From assembly GCA_947167765.1 (NCBI GenBank), contig CAMVJI010000001.1, positions 1-64,000 of the forward strand: DNA of 64,000 bases, given 5' to 3'. The notes beneath the pieces were generated by a model. The model saw only the letters and a program-made list of their open reading frames with translations, had not been told where the DNA came from and did not search any database. Position numbers and translations under genes: made by a program. Shown piece by piece: positions 8,464 through 18,364 of the stretch. The stretch comes from an uncultured Butyrivibrio sp. GTDB taxonomy: Bacteria > Bacillota > Clostridia > Lachnospirales > Lachnospiraceae. How positions within the stretch are numbered: position 1 is the stretch's first letter; each line of letters starts with the position of its first letter.

Positions 8464-9541
8464 ATGATATTTGACAGGAGAGAAAAAACTTTGGTTCCAG
8501 TATGTCTTGATCCATGGGTTATGCTTGGCCTTGCTTGGGGAGACTTTGCAACTTGTTGTAATGCGTATGACCTAGATTTTGGTTCTTTGGGCGATGATAA
8601 AGACGACCCAAACATCTTTAATTCAGAGAGTTATAAAAGTCTTAGACAGAGCTTGATTGATGGCAGATTAATAGAGTCTTGCAGACAGTGTCCTCGAAAA
8701 AACGGGGGGGGGAGGGTCTGTTCAGCAAGTTATAAATCAATATACAAATGCGCTTTTGCTTATTGATGACTTAGACCAGAGGTTTAGGGCAAAAGAAAAT
8801 TTCGCCCTGGCGATTGATTCTGCCGTTAGGGGTGAAGTATGTGTTAATCACGATCCTTCAAGGTTGGTTATTACATGTGGGAGTGCTTGTAATATTAGAT
8901 GCAAGTTCTGTTATAACTGCAAGATGGATTATAACCCATCGGCGGATGATTTGTTAGCTTATGTTGATAGATATAGTAGGAACTTGGTTTTGGTAGATTT
9001 GACTGGCGGGGAGCCACTTGTTACGAAAGCTGGAAGGGCAATACTTGAACAAATATCGGACAACAAATTTAAGTTTGGCGTAAGACTAGGTACAAATGCT
9101 CAGTACGTAGATTTTTCCGCTCTAGAAAGGATTAATTTGGTCGAGGTACAGATTTCATCTGACGGAGCTACAAAGGAAGTGTATGAAAGCGTTAGAGTGG
9201 GCGGAAACTTTGATGATCTTCTTGATAATATAAACAGGTTTATGAAACTGAAAGAAAAAAAACCGTATATGACCATCAGATTAAACTATACTTTAACATC
9301 TGATAATTATATGGATATACCAGCTGCTGTTGAGATATACGAAGGAATGGGGCTATTTCCGACATTTCATCTCGTTATACGAGAAAAAGATGATCCTCAA
9401 AATATAAAGGAAAGAAAAGAGTTACACAAAGATCTTCTGGAAAAAGTGGATTCGGCATTGGAGATTTCAAAAAATGTGTTTACAAGAGATACATTGATAA
9501 ACATTAGACATACAATAGAACATTTCGATCACAAGAAATAG
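8464..9541 (+). pseudogene. radical SAM protein with N-terminal Cys-rich (SPASM-like) region, split by a +1 frameshift in a G9 tract (possible phase-OFF allele)
   Basis: ORF 8464-8766 ('CLDPWVMLGLAWGDFATCC...SCRQCPRK') and ORF 8756-9541 ('CNIRCKFC', 'DLTGGEPL') lie in adjacent frames; deleting one G at 8704-8712 gives a continuous frame '...CPRKNGGGGSVQQVINQYTNALLLIDDLDQRF...'. Confidence 0.8.
8704..8712 (+). repeat. G9 homopolymer at the frameshift site of the radical SAM gene
   Basis: direct read: aac-GGGGGGGGG-agggtc. Confidence 0.95.
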
Positions 9542-9654
9542 CATAATTAAAAGCATTCACAGGTCGCTGGATTGAATTAAAACCTCGTAATGGTAGTGTC
9601 AGCTTGTTATAATAAGCCTATGATTAAGCATATGTATTATTCGTGAAGGGGTAA

Positions 9655-9849
9655 TCAGAATGTGAGAAAGCCATTAATGCTTTATTACATAGAAAAAGAT
9701 GTATCCTACAAGAGCTAAATAGTCGAATAGAGTCTTTGCAGAATGATGTTTGGAGGTTAGAATACATTAATTCTGAATACTATAAAGATCGCAGTTGTTT
9801 TAAACGTGCAGTGAGGCATTTAAAAAATAAGTTTAAAAGAAACAGTTAG
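9655..9849 (+). pseudogene. start-less C-terminal gene remnant
   Basis: open frame '..CEKAINALLHRKRCILQELNSRIESLQNDVWRLEYINSEYYKDRSCFKRAVRHLKNKFKRNS*' with no start after the preceding TAA at 9652. Confidence 0.35.
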
Positions 9850-10079
9850 TTAGAGCATAAAGCCCTGACATAATCAAATCATAGTAGAAAATAATGGGGG
9901 TTAGGACGAGGTTTGTATGTTGATGGTTATTCATGCTAAAAATGGAGGACGTTTTTAGAAAATATGGAATAGGTGCCTGGGATCCCTAAGAATTAGAAAC
10001 AGAGCTGAGGGGAGTTTTCGTGCTCTTTCTCAGCTTGTTATTTCGAAACATGTTCACAAAAATGGAGAAAGTGTAGCTC

Positions 10080-11897
10080 ATGAACAGACAAGAATCAGAT
10101 ATATTGAGAACGCTCGTAGAAGAACCATTTATAAATCAGCGAATATTATCGGAATCATCAAGACACTCGTTAGGCGTAGTCAATAAGGCGTTGAAATCTT
10201 TAGCTTATAATGATTATCTTACTGATGCTAGAGAACTGACAACTAAGGCTATAGATGAGATAAAAATGAACACGCCTAAGAACGCTATTATTTTAGCAGC
10301 GGGATTAGGAATGCGAATGGTTCCTATAAATGCGATGATGCCAAAAGGGTTATTGGAGGTTAATGGGGAACCGTTGGTTGAGAGACTGATACTACAACTA
10401 GTTTCAGTTGACGTCACAGATATTACTATTGTAGTTGGATTTATGAAAGAAAGATATGACTATCTGATTGACAAGTATGGTGTAAGGCTTGTAGTAAATA
10501 GCGATTACGCAATTAAGAATAACTTGTCATCATTATCATTAGTCGTGGACAAGATTTCTAATACTTATATAATCCCGTGTGACATTTGGTCAGATCGAAA
10601 TCCATTCTCCACTGTGGAGATGTACTCTTGGTATATGGTAACAGACCTTGTAGATAATGAATCTGAGGTAAGGGTAAATAGAAAAATGGAGCTTGTATCT
10701 GTACCTGAACTCTCGGATGGCAATACTATGATAGGGATAGCATATATACTTGAGGCAGATGCAGCGAAAATAAGAGAGAAGATCAAGAACCTGGCAAATG
10801 ATCCAAAGCATGACAAAGATTTCTGGGAAGTCGTCCTTTACAATAATGGGAAAATGATAATCCCGGCCAATGTAGTTCATGCATCTGATGTCGTGGAGAT
10901 AAACACATATGAGCAGCTTAGGGAATTAGATAGTGATTCAAGCCATTTGAAGTCTGATGCGCTGGATGTGATAGCGCAAGTTCTTAATACGACTTCTGAT
11001 GATATTGTGGACATCACGGTACTTAAAAAGGGTATGACCAATAGGTCATTCCGTTTTTCAGTGGATAACCAAAAGTATATTATGCGAATACCGGGAGAAG
11101 GTACTGATCAACTGATAAATAGAGAGCAAGAAGCAAATGTGTACAAGGCTATATTAGGTCGCGGGCTCTGTGATGATCCGGTATATTTCAATCCCAAGAA
11201 TGGATACAAGATTACTAAGTTCCTTGATGGAGTGAGAACGTGTGATTCTGGAAATGAAGACGATCTTAAGCGTTGTATGGAGATGCTAAGATGTTTTCAT
11301 GAGATGAAACTTCAGGTTAACCACACATTTGACATATATGGTCAGATTGATTTCTATGAGGATTTATGGAATGGTGTAGCATCGGCTTATCGTGACTATA
11401 TGGAAACTAAAAAACATGTTATGGAGCTTAGGGGATTCATCGATTCACAACCTAAAGACTGGTGTCTTACGCATATAGATGCTGTGCCGGATAACTTCTT
11501 GTTTTATAGGGATGAAGTTGAATATTTGGGTAAAGCGGAAGGGGCAAAAATGGTGGCTATTGAGCAACTACAGCTCACAGATTGGGAGTATTCGGGGATG
11601 CAGGATCCGCATGTTGACCTTGCAATGTTCTCAATTTATAGCTTCTACGATAAGAAACAGATAGATCACCTTTTGGGTATCTATTTTGGAACAGAGCCTG
11701 ATCACGCTATTAAAGCAAAGATATATTGTTATGTAGCTGCATGTGGTCTTTTGTGGTCAAACTGGACAGAATATAAAAATACTCTCGGTGTAGAATTCGG
11801 GGAGTATGGTTTAAGACAGTATAGATATGCAAAGGAGTTTTATCGCTATGCGGTTGAAGAAATGGAGCTAATTAACGCGCCTGAACAGGAGGAATAA
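10080..11897 (+). CDS. winged-helix + CTP:phosphocholine cytidylyltransferase (LicC-like) + choline kinase (LicA-like) fusion
   Basis: N-terminal wHTH-like 'ILRTLVEEPFINQRILSESSRHSLGVVNKALKSL'; 'AIILAAGLGMRMVPINAMMPKGLLEVNG'; C-terminal APH-like 'CLTHIDAVPDNFLF...LTDWEYSGMQDPHVDLAMFSIY'. Confidence 0.85.
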   Translation: MNRQESDILRTLVEEPFINQRILSESSRHSLGVVNKALKSLAYNDYLTDARELTTKAIDEIKMNTPKNAIILAAGLGMRMVPINAMMPKGLLEVNGEPLVERLILQLVSVDVTDITIVVGFMKERYDYLIDKYGVRLVVNSDYAIKNNLSSLSLVVDKISNTYIIPCDIWSDRNPFSTVEMYSWYMVTDLVDNESEVRVNRKMELVSVPELSDGNTMIGIAYILEADAAKIREKIKNLANDPKHDKDFWEVVLYNNGKMIIPANVVHASDVVEINTYEQLRELDSDSSHLKSDALDVIAQVLNTTSDDIVDITVLKKGMTNRSFRFSVDNQKYIMRIPGEGTDQLINREQEANVYKAILGRGLCDDPVYFNPKNGYKITKFLDGVRTCDSGNEDDLKRCMEMLRCFHEMKLQVNHTFDIYGQIDFYEDLWNGVASAYRDYMETKKHVMELRGFIDSQPKDWCLTHIDAVPDNFLFYRDEVEYLGKAEGAKMVAIEQLQLTDWEYSGMQDPHVDLAMFSIYSFYDKKQIDHLLGIYFGTEPDHAIKAKIYCYVAACGLLWSNWTEYKNTLGVEFGEYGLRQYRYAKEFYRYAVEEMELINAPEQEE

Positions 11898-12632
11898 ATG
11901 TTGAAAGAGGAAATAATAGACACTCACACTGTTAAACGTGCCATCATAATGGCTGCGGGAATTGGTAAAAGAATGCAGCCACTTACTTTTGAAATACCGA
12001 AACCGTTAATTAATGTAAACGGAACAAGGATGATAGATACTGTGATCAGCGGATTACGAACTAATGGTATAAATGAGATTTATGTAGTGGTTGGATACAT
12101 GAAAGAACAGTTTTATGACTGGGCGAGGGGTAAGCCGGATATTTATATCATTGAAAACCCCTACTATGATTATTGCAACAATATCAGTTCGCTCTATGTT
12201 GCACGGGAACATCTTGAGGATTGCATAATATTAGACGGTGATCAAATCATCTATAATTCTTTAATTCTTGATCCACACTTCAAATTATCTGGTTATAATG
12301 CGGTGTGGTGTGAAGGAGATACTGATGAATGGCTTATGGATGTTGAGGATGGAATAGTAAAATCGTGCTCGAGATCAGGCGGTACACGTGGGTGGCAATT
12401 GTATTCGATTTCTCGTTGGTCCGCAGAAGATGGTGAGAAATTACGTCGTCACTTAGAACAAGAATTTGAATCAGGAAATAACAATATATATTGGGATGAT
12501 GTTGCTATGTTCTGCCATTTTTCAGATTATACATTAGGAATCTATGAGATGCATAAAGAGGATCTTATTGAGATTGATGATCTTGATGAGTTGATTCAAA
12601 TAGATAGTAGTTATGATAAATTCAAAAAGTAA
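11898..12632 (+). CDS. LicC-like nucleotidyltransferase
   Basis: 'AIIMAAGIGKRMQPLTFEIPKPLINVNG', 'NPYYDYCNNISSLYVARE'; immediately follows 10080-11897. Confidence 0.85.
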   Translation: MLKEEIIDTHTVKRAIIMAAGIGKRMQPLTFEIPKPLINVNGTRMIDTVISGLRTNGINEIYVVVGYMKEQFYDWARGKPDIYIIENPYYDYCNNISSLYVAREHLEDCIILDGDQIIYNSLILDPHFKLSGYNAVWCEGDTDEWLMDVEDGIVKSCSRSGGTRGWQLYSISRWSAEDGEKLRRHLEQEFESGNNNIYWDDVAMFCHFSDYTLGIYEMHKEDLIEIDDLDELIQIDSSYDKFKK

Positions 12633-12696
12633 TCCGATGTTTCAAAATAATGTATTTGGGGATAAAGGATAAAATAAATAGGAGGAGACAATCAAA

Positions 12697-14256
12697 ATGA
12701 GCAATGAAAAGCTATCACAAGCTGTAGTAAAAAGGAAAATAGATCCTTTTACCACAATTATTCCATTGGTGTGTATTCTTGTTCTGTGCGCATATTTTAT
12801 CATCGCACCAGATAATTCCACAGCAGCACTTGAAGTAATCAGAAGCTTTTTAGGTGATAAGATGGGGGCTTACTATCTTATTATAGGACTCGGATTTTTC
12901 TTAGTATCTCTTTGGCTATCATATTCTGAGATAGGGCAGATCACTGTAGGTAATCCTGGTGAGAAGCCACAGTATGGATTCTTTTCTTGGGGTGCAATGG
13001 TATTTACTTGTGGACTAGCATCAGATATTTTGTTTTATTCATTCTGTGAGTGGATATATTACTATGAAGAACCTCATGTTCTTGGCTTTGGAGACATTAA
13101 CGAGTGGGCGCCTACATTTCCTCTGTATCATTGGAGCTTGATTCCCTGGAGCTTCTACGCGGTTTTGGCTGCATGTTTTGGCTTTATGCTACATGTAAGA
13201 GGCTGCCACAAACAGAAATACTCTGAGGCTTGCAGACCTATGCTTGGAAAATACACTGATGGACCTTTGGGAAAAGTAATAGACCTGCTTGCAGTTATTG
13301 CTCTTATTGCTGGGACGGCAACTACATTCTCAATCGCCACACCGCTTCTTTCAATGGTTATCACAGATTTATTTGGTGTCGCTGGGTCTAAGTTTGTATC
13401 GATTGGAATACTGCTGGTTGTATGCGGCATTTATACATGCTCCGTTATGAATGGACTTAAGGGTGTGAATTTCCTTTCAAAGATTTGTATGGGGCTTTTT
13501 GGATTTCTTCTTACATTTGTCTTTTTGTTTGGTGGCGAGGCTAGATTCTCGTTTGAAACCGGTGTTACTTCTGTTGGTAATATGGTGCAGAATTTTATCG
13601 GCCTTTCAACCTGGACAGATGCTACAAGATCGGAAGCGGGATTTGCACAGAATTGGACGATTTTTTACTGGGCTTACTGGATGGTTTGGTGTGTTGCAGC
13701 TCCGTTCTTTATGGGAATGATCAGTCGTGGCAGAACAATCAAACAGGTTATTATGGGCTCATATGTCTTTGGAACTGCCAGTACATTGATTTCATTCATA
13801 GTTCTAGGAAACTTTGGTCTTGGCATGAAGGTTCACGGAAGATTTGATGCTGTTGCCCAGTATCATGCTAACGGAGATGATCTTTATCAGACTATTATCG
13901 ATATTATTCATCAGCTTCCGATGTGTACTGTATTCCTCTTTGTTCTTGCACTTGCGATGTTTGCTTTTTATGCTACATCTTTTGACAGTATTACAATGGT
14001 AGCATCTAATTACAGTTATAAGAACATGGACAATGATGAAATGGCAAGTAAAAAGATGAAACTCTTCTGGGCATTCCTTCTTATCATGCTTCCTATAGCA
14101 CTAATCTTCTCCGAAGGTACTATGGCTAACTTGCAGACCGTTTCAATAATTGCAGCATTCCCGATTGGAATCGTAATGGTTCTGATTGTTGCAAGTTTTA
14201 TCAAGGACGCGAATACCTATATTGAAGAGAGTGAAAAGAAAAAGAATAAGAAATGA
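12697..14256 (+). CDS. BCCT-family choline/betaine-type transporter
   Basis: multi-TM; 'FSWGAMVFTCGLASDILFYSFCEWIYYY', 'FAQNWTIFYWAYWMVWCVAAPFFMGMISRGRTIKQVI'. Confidence 0.9.
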   Translation: MSNEKLSQAVVKRKIDPFTTIIPLVCILVLCAYFIIAPDNSTAALEVIRSFLGDKMGAYYLIIGLGFFLVSLWLSYSEIGQITVGNPGEKPQYGFFSWGAMVFTCGLASDILFYSFCEWIYYYEEPHVLGFGDINEWAPTFPLYHWSLIPWSFYAVLAACFGFMLHVRGCHKQKYSEACRPMLGKYTDGPLGKVIDLLAVIALIAGTATTFSIATPLLSMVITDLFGVAGSKFVSIGILLVVCGIYTCSVMNGLKGVNFLSKICMGLFGFLLTFVFLFGGEARFSFETGVTSVGNMVQNFIGLSTWTDATRSEAGFAQNWTIFYWAYWMVWCVAAPFFMGMISRGRTIKQVIMGSYVFGTASTLISFIVLGNFGLGMKVHGRFDAVAQYHANGDDLYQTIIDIIHQLPMCTVFLFVLALAMFAFYATSFDSITMVASNYSYKNMDNDEMASKKMKLFWAFLLIMLPIALIFSEGTMANLQTVSIIAAFPIGIVMVLIVASFIKDANTYIEESEKKKNKK

Positions 14257-14262
14257 ATCGCT

Positions 14263-14407
14263 TGTGATTTTCAGAGAATTTAGGTTACAAATTCGTCAAA
14301 AGACAAGTGCGGTAGTATATGATATTATTATCCTACCTGTTATACAAGGACGGGACTATACTAAAGGGCTATTTTCTAAAATTATAGACAAGGTTTTGCA
14401 TAAATGA
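14263..14407 (+). pseudogene. C-terminal remnant of an unidentified ORF, stop overlapping the next start
   Basis: frame '..REFRLQIRQKTSAVVYDIIILPVIQGRDYTKGLFSKIIDKVLHK*' ends in an ATGA overlap with the 14404 start. Confidence 0.3.
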
Positions 14408-15555
14408 AGAAAATTCTTTTCGTCAATTCTGTCATTGGATTTGGGTCTACTGGGCAAATTGTCATTGATCTAGCCAAAGAATTTGAGCAGAATGGATACG
14501 AGGTCAAAATTGCATATGGTCTTAGCTTCAAGGTTTCCAGTGATAAGAAGCAAGATGTTGAAAAATATGGAGTCCGTATTGGAAACAATATAAATGTTTA
14601 TTCGCATATGGTTTACACGCGGTTATTTGATAAGCATGGTCTTGCCTCAAAGAAAGCAACCAAAGAATTCTTGGAGTGGGCTGATAAATATGATCCTGAC
14701 ATTCTTTGGCTTCACAATATTCATAACTATTACATAAATTATGAACTTCTTTTTGAATGGATTAAGGCACGCCATCATATGCACGTAAAATGGACATTGC
14801 ATGACTGTTGGACGTTTACAGGTCATTGTGCTCATTTTCTATATGCAAAATGCGATAGATGGAAGACTGGTTGTCATGACTGTCCGCAGCTGGCTCAGTA
14901 TCCTAAAGCATTGGCGGACAACAGTATAGAGAATTATGATCGCAAGAAAAAAGCTTTTACAGGGGTTGATAATATCACACTTGTGACACCTTCTAACTGG
15001 TTAAAGAGTATGGTAGAGAAGAGTTTTCTTAATGAATATTCGGTGCAAGTAATCCATAATACTCTTAAGCCGGGGGTGTTTAAATATACTTCCGGATCTT
15101 TTAGAATGGAACATGGCTTACAAAACAAAACCATAATATTAGGAGTGGCAAGTACTTGGAATGAACGAAAGGGACTTGGTGATTTTGTGGAGCTTTCAAA
15201 ACTACTTAGTAATCATGATGAGCAATTTCAGATAGTTCTTGTGGGACTTAGTCGTTATCAGATTAGATACTTGAAGAAAATGGCTCCAGATATTTTGCCT
15301 CTTCCTAGGACTAACAGTGCTACAGAGCTTGCGCAGATATATTCTTCTGCCGATATTTTTGTAAATCCTACGTATGAGGACACTTTTCCTTCAGTTAATA
15401 TGGAGGCAGAAGCTTGTGGAACGCCAGTAATAACCTATGATATTGGTGGTTGCAAGGAAACAATAAAAAGAAGTGATAGTCAGGCGATTCAGCCAGGAGT
15501 GGATTCTATTATGGAGGCGATGTCACTGTTTTCAAGGCGGCGTAATAAGGAATGA
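14404..15555 (+). CDS. glycosyltransferase family 4-like
   Basis: 'TLHDCWTFTGHCAHF...CDRWKTGC', 'VASTWNERKGL', 'IYSSADIFVNPTYEDTFPSVNMEAEACGTPVITYDIGG'. Confidence 0.9.
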   Translation: MKKILFVNSVIGFGSTGQIVIDLAKEFEQNGYEVKIAYGLSFKVSSDKKQDVEKYGVRIGNNINVYSHMVYTRLFDKHGLASKKATKEFLEWADKYDPDILWLHNIHNYYINYELLFEWIKARHHMHVKWTLHDCWTFTGHCAHFLYAKCDRWKTGCHDCPQLAQYPKALADNSIENYDRKKKAFTGVDNITLVTPSNWLKSMVEKSFLNEYSVQVIHNTLKPGVFKYTSGSFRMEHGLQNKTIILGVASTWNERKGLGDFVELSKLLSNHDEQFQIVLVGLSRYQIRYLKKMAPDILPLPRTNSATELAQIYSSADIFVNPTYEDTFPSVNMEAEACGTPVITYDIGGCKETIKRSDSQAIQPGVDSIMEAMSLFSRRRNKE

Positions 15556-15624
15556 TGGCGTTTTTGGTTTAGGATAAGATGACAGAACTTTAGGATTTCT
15601 GTTGAAAGGAATAGCTATAGTAGT

Positions 15625-17118
15625 ATGGACTTCTGTTATTATTTTTTCTTTATCATCATTTATTCAGCAAAGATGTTTGGCTTGTATGATGGACAGATGG
15701 CGTTTTATTTGTTTTTGGCCATCGGTCTGGCTTTTTATGCTATGAAGATGATGAGTACAGAGATGACTATATCGGAATTTATAGTTGCAGCTGCGCTTAT
15801 GATCATGGGGCTAATGGTATATCTTGCCTCTGGAGAAAAGGGATTGCTTTTGTGTATGGCGGTAGTTACAGGTGCCAAAAACATAGACCACGTAAAGCTG
15901 TTTAAATTGCTGGCTTTTGTTGGCGGTATATTGTTTCTGCTTATGACACTACTTACATCTCTGGGGCTTATTGGAGACAATCACCATATAACTGAAAAAT
16001 TTGGACTTGGACAGCTTCTCAGAAGAGATTTTGGGCAACCAGCGTCTAATGTGACACATACAGTATATTTTGTTATTGTTTCTCTTGTGATATTCCTTTA
16101 CGGGAATGGAAGGCATCTAATTAGACTTTCACTGCTTTTGATGATAATAAATGCATATCTTTTTACCTATACACTTAGTGTTACTGGAGGAATGTCAGTT
16201 ACATTCCTATTAATCCTTAATTATTTAGCTTATAAGGTGGGCCAGGTAACAAACAAGATTGGTGTAAAGGTGTTTTTTAATGTCGCGTATTTCCTTCTTA
16301 TGGTTTTCTCTATACTGCTCCCCATTTGTGTGAAGGGGAGGACATATGATATTCTTAACAAACTCCTCAATCATCGGATGGAATACGGTAGATACTATCT
16401 TTTGAATGAACGGTTATCCTTTTTTGGAAGGAGATTTTCTCCAGTTTCTAATACCAATATGTATCTGGATAATTCATATCTCTATTTGTTTTTGCAGCTT
16501 GGTATAATAACGTTTGGAGTGATGATTCTTATTCTTTTCCTTACACTAAATGGAATAATTAGAGCCAATGACAAGGCTTCACTTATTATGTTTGTGGCTT
16601 ATTCTTTTATCGGACTGTCAGATCCTTTTCTGTTTAATACCTCTTTTAAAAATATGACGTTGGTATTAGTTGGAAAGTATTTGTATGACTATCTTGGAAG
16701 GCTTTCACAAGGGAAGAAAATTATTTTTTTACCAATGGAAGCTATTATGAAAAAAAACGTTGTAAAAAAGAATATGGAAAGGTTGATTAGATTTTTTGAT
16801 TGCATAGCTTTAGCTATACGAAGCTTAGCAGAGTATATCGACAAACACATAAATATGGTTTTAACAATTTTTATTGTTATACCATTGATTGGGATGCTTT
16901 GTTACAGAGCGTTACCGGGACTATTTGACATATCACTTCTTGCAGAAGGTGATAGGCTTATATATCAATATGAATTGATTGTTCAGAATAACCATTTTAT
17001 TAACTTGTCTCTTTGCATCCTTAGAACAGGTATCTTGGATGGAGTGATTTTATCAATAATTGTTGTTATAGGCAGGTATATGTATGACAGATGCTGCAGG
17101 CAAAACAGCAAAGAATGA
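15625..17118 (+). CDS. multi-TM protein, possible polysaccharide polymerase-like
   Basis: about 10 hydrophobic segments; position in polysaccharide cluster; start uncertain. Confidence 0.45.
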   Translation: MDFCYYFFFIIIYSAKMFGLYDGQMAFYLFLAIGLAFYAMKMMSTEMTISEFIVAAALMIMGLMVYLASGEKGLLLCMAVVTGAKNIDHVKLFKLLAFVGGILFLLMTLLTSLGLIGDNHHITEKFGLGQLLRRDFGQPASNVTHTVYFVIVSLVIFLYGNGRHLIRLSLLLMIINAYLFTYTLSVTGGMSVTFLLILNYLAYKVGQVTNKIGVKVFFNVAYFLLMVFSILLPICVKGRTYDILNKLLNHRMEYGRYYLLNERLSFFGRRFSPVSNTNMYLDNSYLYLFLQLGIITFGVMILILFLTLNGIIRANDKASLIMFVAYSFIGLSDPFLFNTSFKNMTLVLVGKYLYDYLGRLSQGKKIIFLPMEAIMKKNVVKKNMERLIRFFDCIALAIRSLAEYIDKHINMVLTIFIVIPLIGMLCYRALPGLFDISLLAEGDRLIYQYELIVQNNHFINLSLCILRTGILDGVILSIIVVIGRYMYDRCCRQNSKE

Positions 17119-18364
17119 TTATAAATTTAATGTTTTAGATATTCTTCTTATTTTATCCCTTGTGTTACAGGACGTAGGGACATGGGAAATATTGCCTCTT
17201 AATGCATTTCAGATAATAGTGCTGATTATGGGGCTGTTTGAGATGATTTTTTTGCTCAGGAAACGTCCCAAATTGATTGTCCCCTACAGGATAATGATGG
17301 TGCTATCTTATGTTGGAGTTGTTACCTTCATTAACTATTTTGATTTTGAGTCAGTTAAGTCCTATGGTTATATTTGCATAGAATTGATGGTTCTTGCACT
17401 ATATTACTTCTATGAAAAAAATGTGACAAAGATATTGTTTATTATTTATTTGGTCGCTGCTATACTGGCATTTTACGGAATGTTGCAGGAACTTGGATAC
17501 ATACTCAAGATGCCTGCACTGTACGCGCCTTCTTATTATGGATTTCATAGGTTTTATGAAACAGAAATTGGAGGAGGCCTTATAGCTATTTACTCCCTGT
17601 ATGCGGAACCAGCTCATCTTGCTTCTATATTTTGCGCGGCTCTTTTTATTGGGACTTACAAGGACCCAGTTACGGGAGATAGCTTTTCTTTTATAAAACC
17701 GGTAATAACCCTACTGGTTTTGGTGGCTTCAATACTGACAGGATCTGCTACAGTCTATATTGGACTCGCTATCACTATTACGATCATCATTCTGCTCGCA
17801 GACTTGGGAATAAAGAAAAAGATTATCGTTTTTTCCGCCGTGGCGATTGCTGTATTGACAGTGTTTGCTCTCAATAGAGAATTGTATGAAAGCATCCTGA
17901 TCTCAAGAATCCTGGGCCTCATTAATGAATTTTATATAGTTGGGAACATGACTACTTTTGCCATATGTTCAAATATTAGAGTTGCGATTGCTAAGATGAA
18001 AGACGGATTCTACTTTGGAACAGGGCTGGATTCTAATAGATTGTATTATTATGATTATGTGGACAGACTTTACGGTAATCCGGGAGTATATTGCAATGCC
18101 GATGATGCTGCCGGTCTTTTTACAAGGATATTTTCTGAGTTTGGGATAGTGGGTCTAGTGTTGACAGTTGGATATTTATGTAAAAGACTGATCTATAGTA
18201 TCAGACGCAAGGAGACTCGCACTGTCATAACGTTGTCTGTCTTTTTCATTCAGGCACTGAGAGATGGAAGCTATGCTAATATTTTAGTGGTATTGTTGGT
18301 TTTGTTTATTATGTATCCGAGGAATGTAAATTGGAAAAGAGACGATCAATCGGAGTCAACTTAA
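17084..18364 (+). CDS. O-antigen/capsule polymerase-like (Wzy-like) membrane protein
   Basis: multi-TM with large extracytoplasmic loop; upstream of Wzx. Confidence 0.55.
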   Translation: MTDAAGKTAKNDYKFNVLDILLILSLVLQDVGTWEILPLNAFQIIVLIMGLFEMIFLLRKRPKLIVPYRIMMVLSYVGVVTFINYFDFESVKSYGYICIELMVLALYYFYEKNVTKILFIIYLVAAILAFYGMLQELGYILKMPALYAPSYYGFHRFYETEIGGGLIAIYSLYAEPAHLASIFCAALFIGTYKDPVTGDSFSFIKPVITLLVLVASILTGSATVYIGLAITITIIILLADLGIKKKIIVFSAVAIAVLTVFALNRELYESILISRILGLINEFYIVGNMTTFAICSNIRVAIAKMKDGFYFGTGLDSNRLYYYDYVDRLYGNPGVYCNADDAAGLFTRIFSEFGIVGLVLTVGYLCKRLIYSIRRKETRTVITLSVFFIQALRDGSYANILVVLLVLFIMYPRNVNWKRDDQSEST

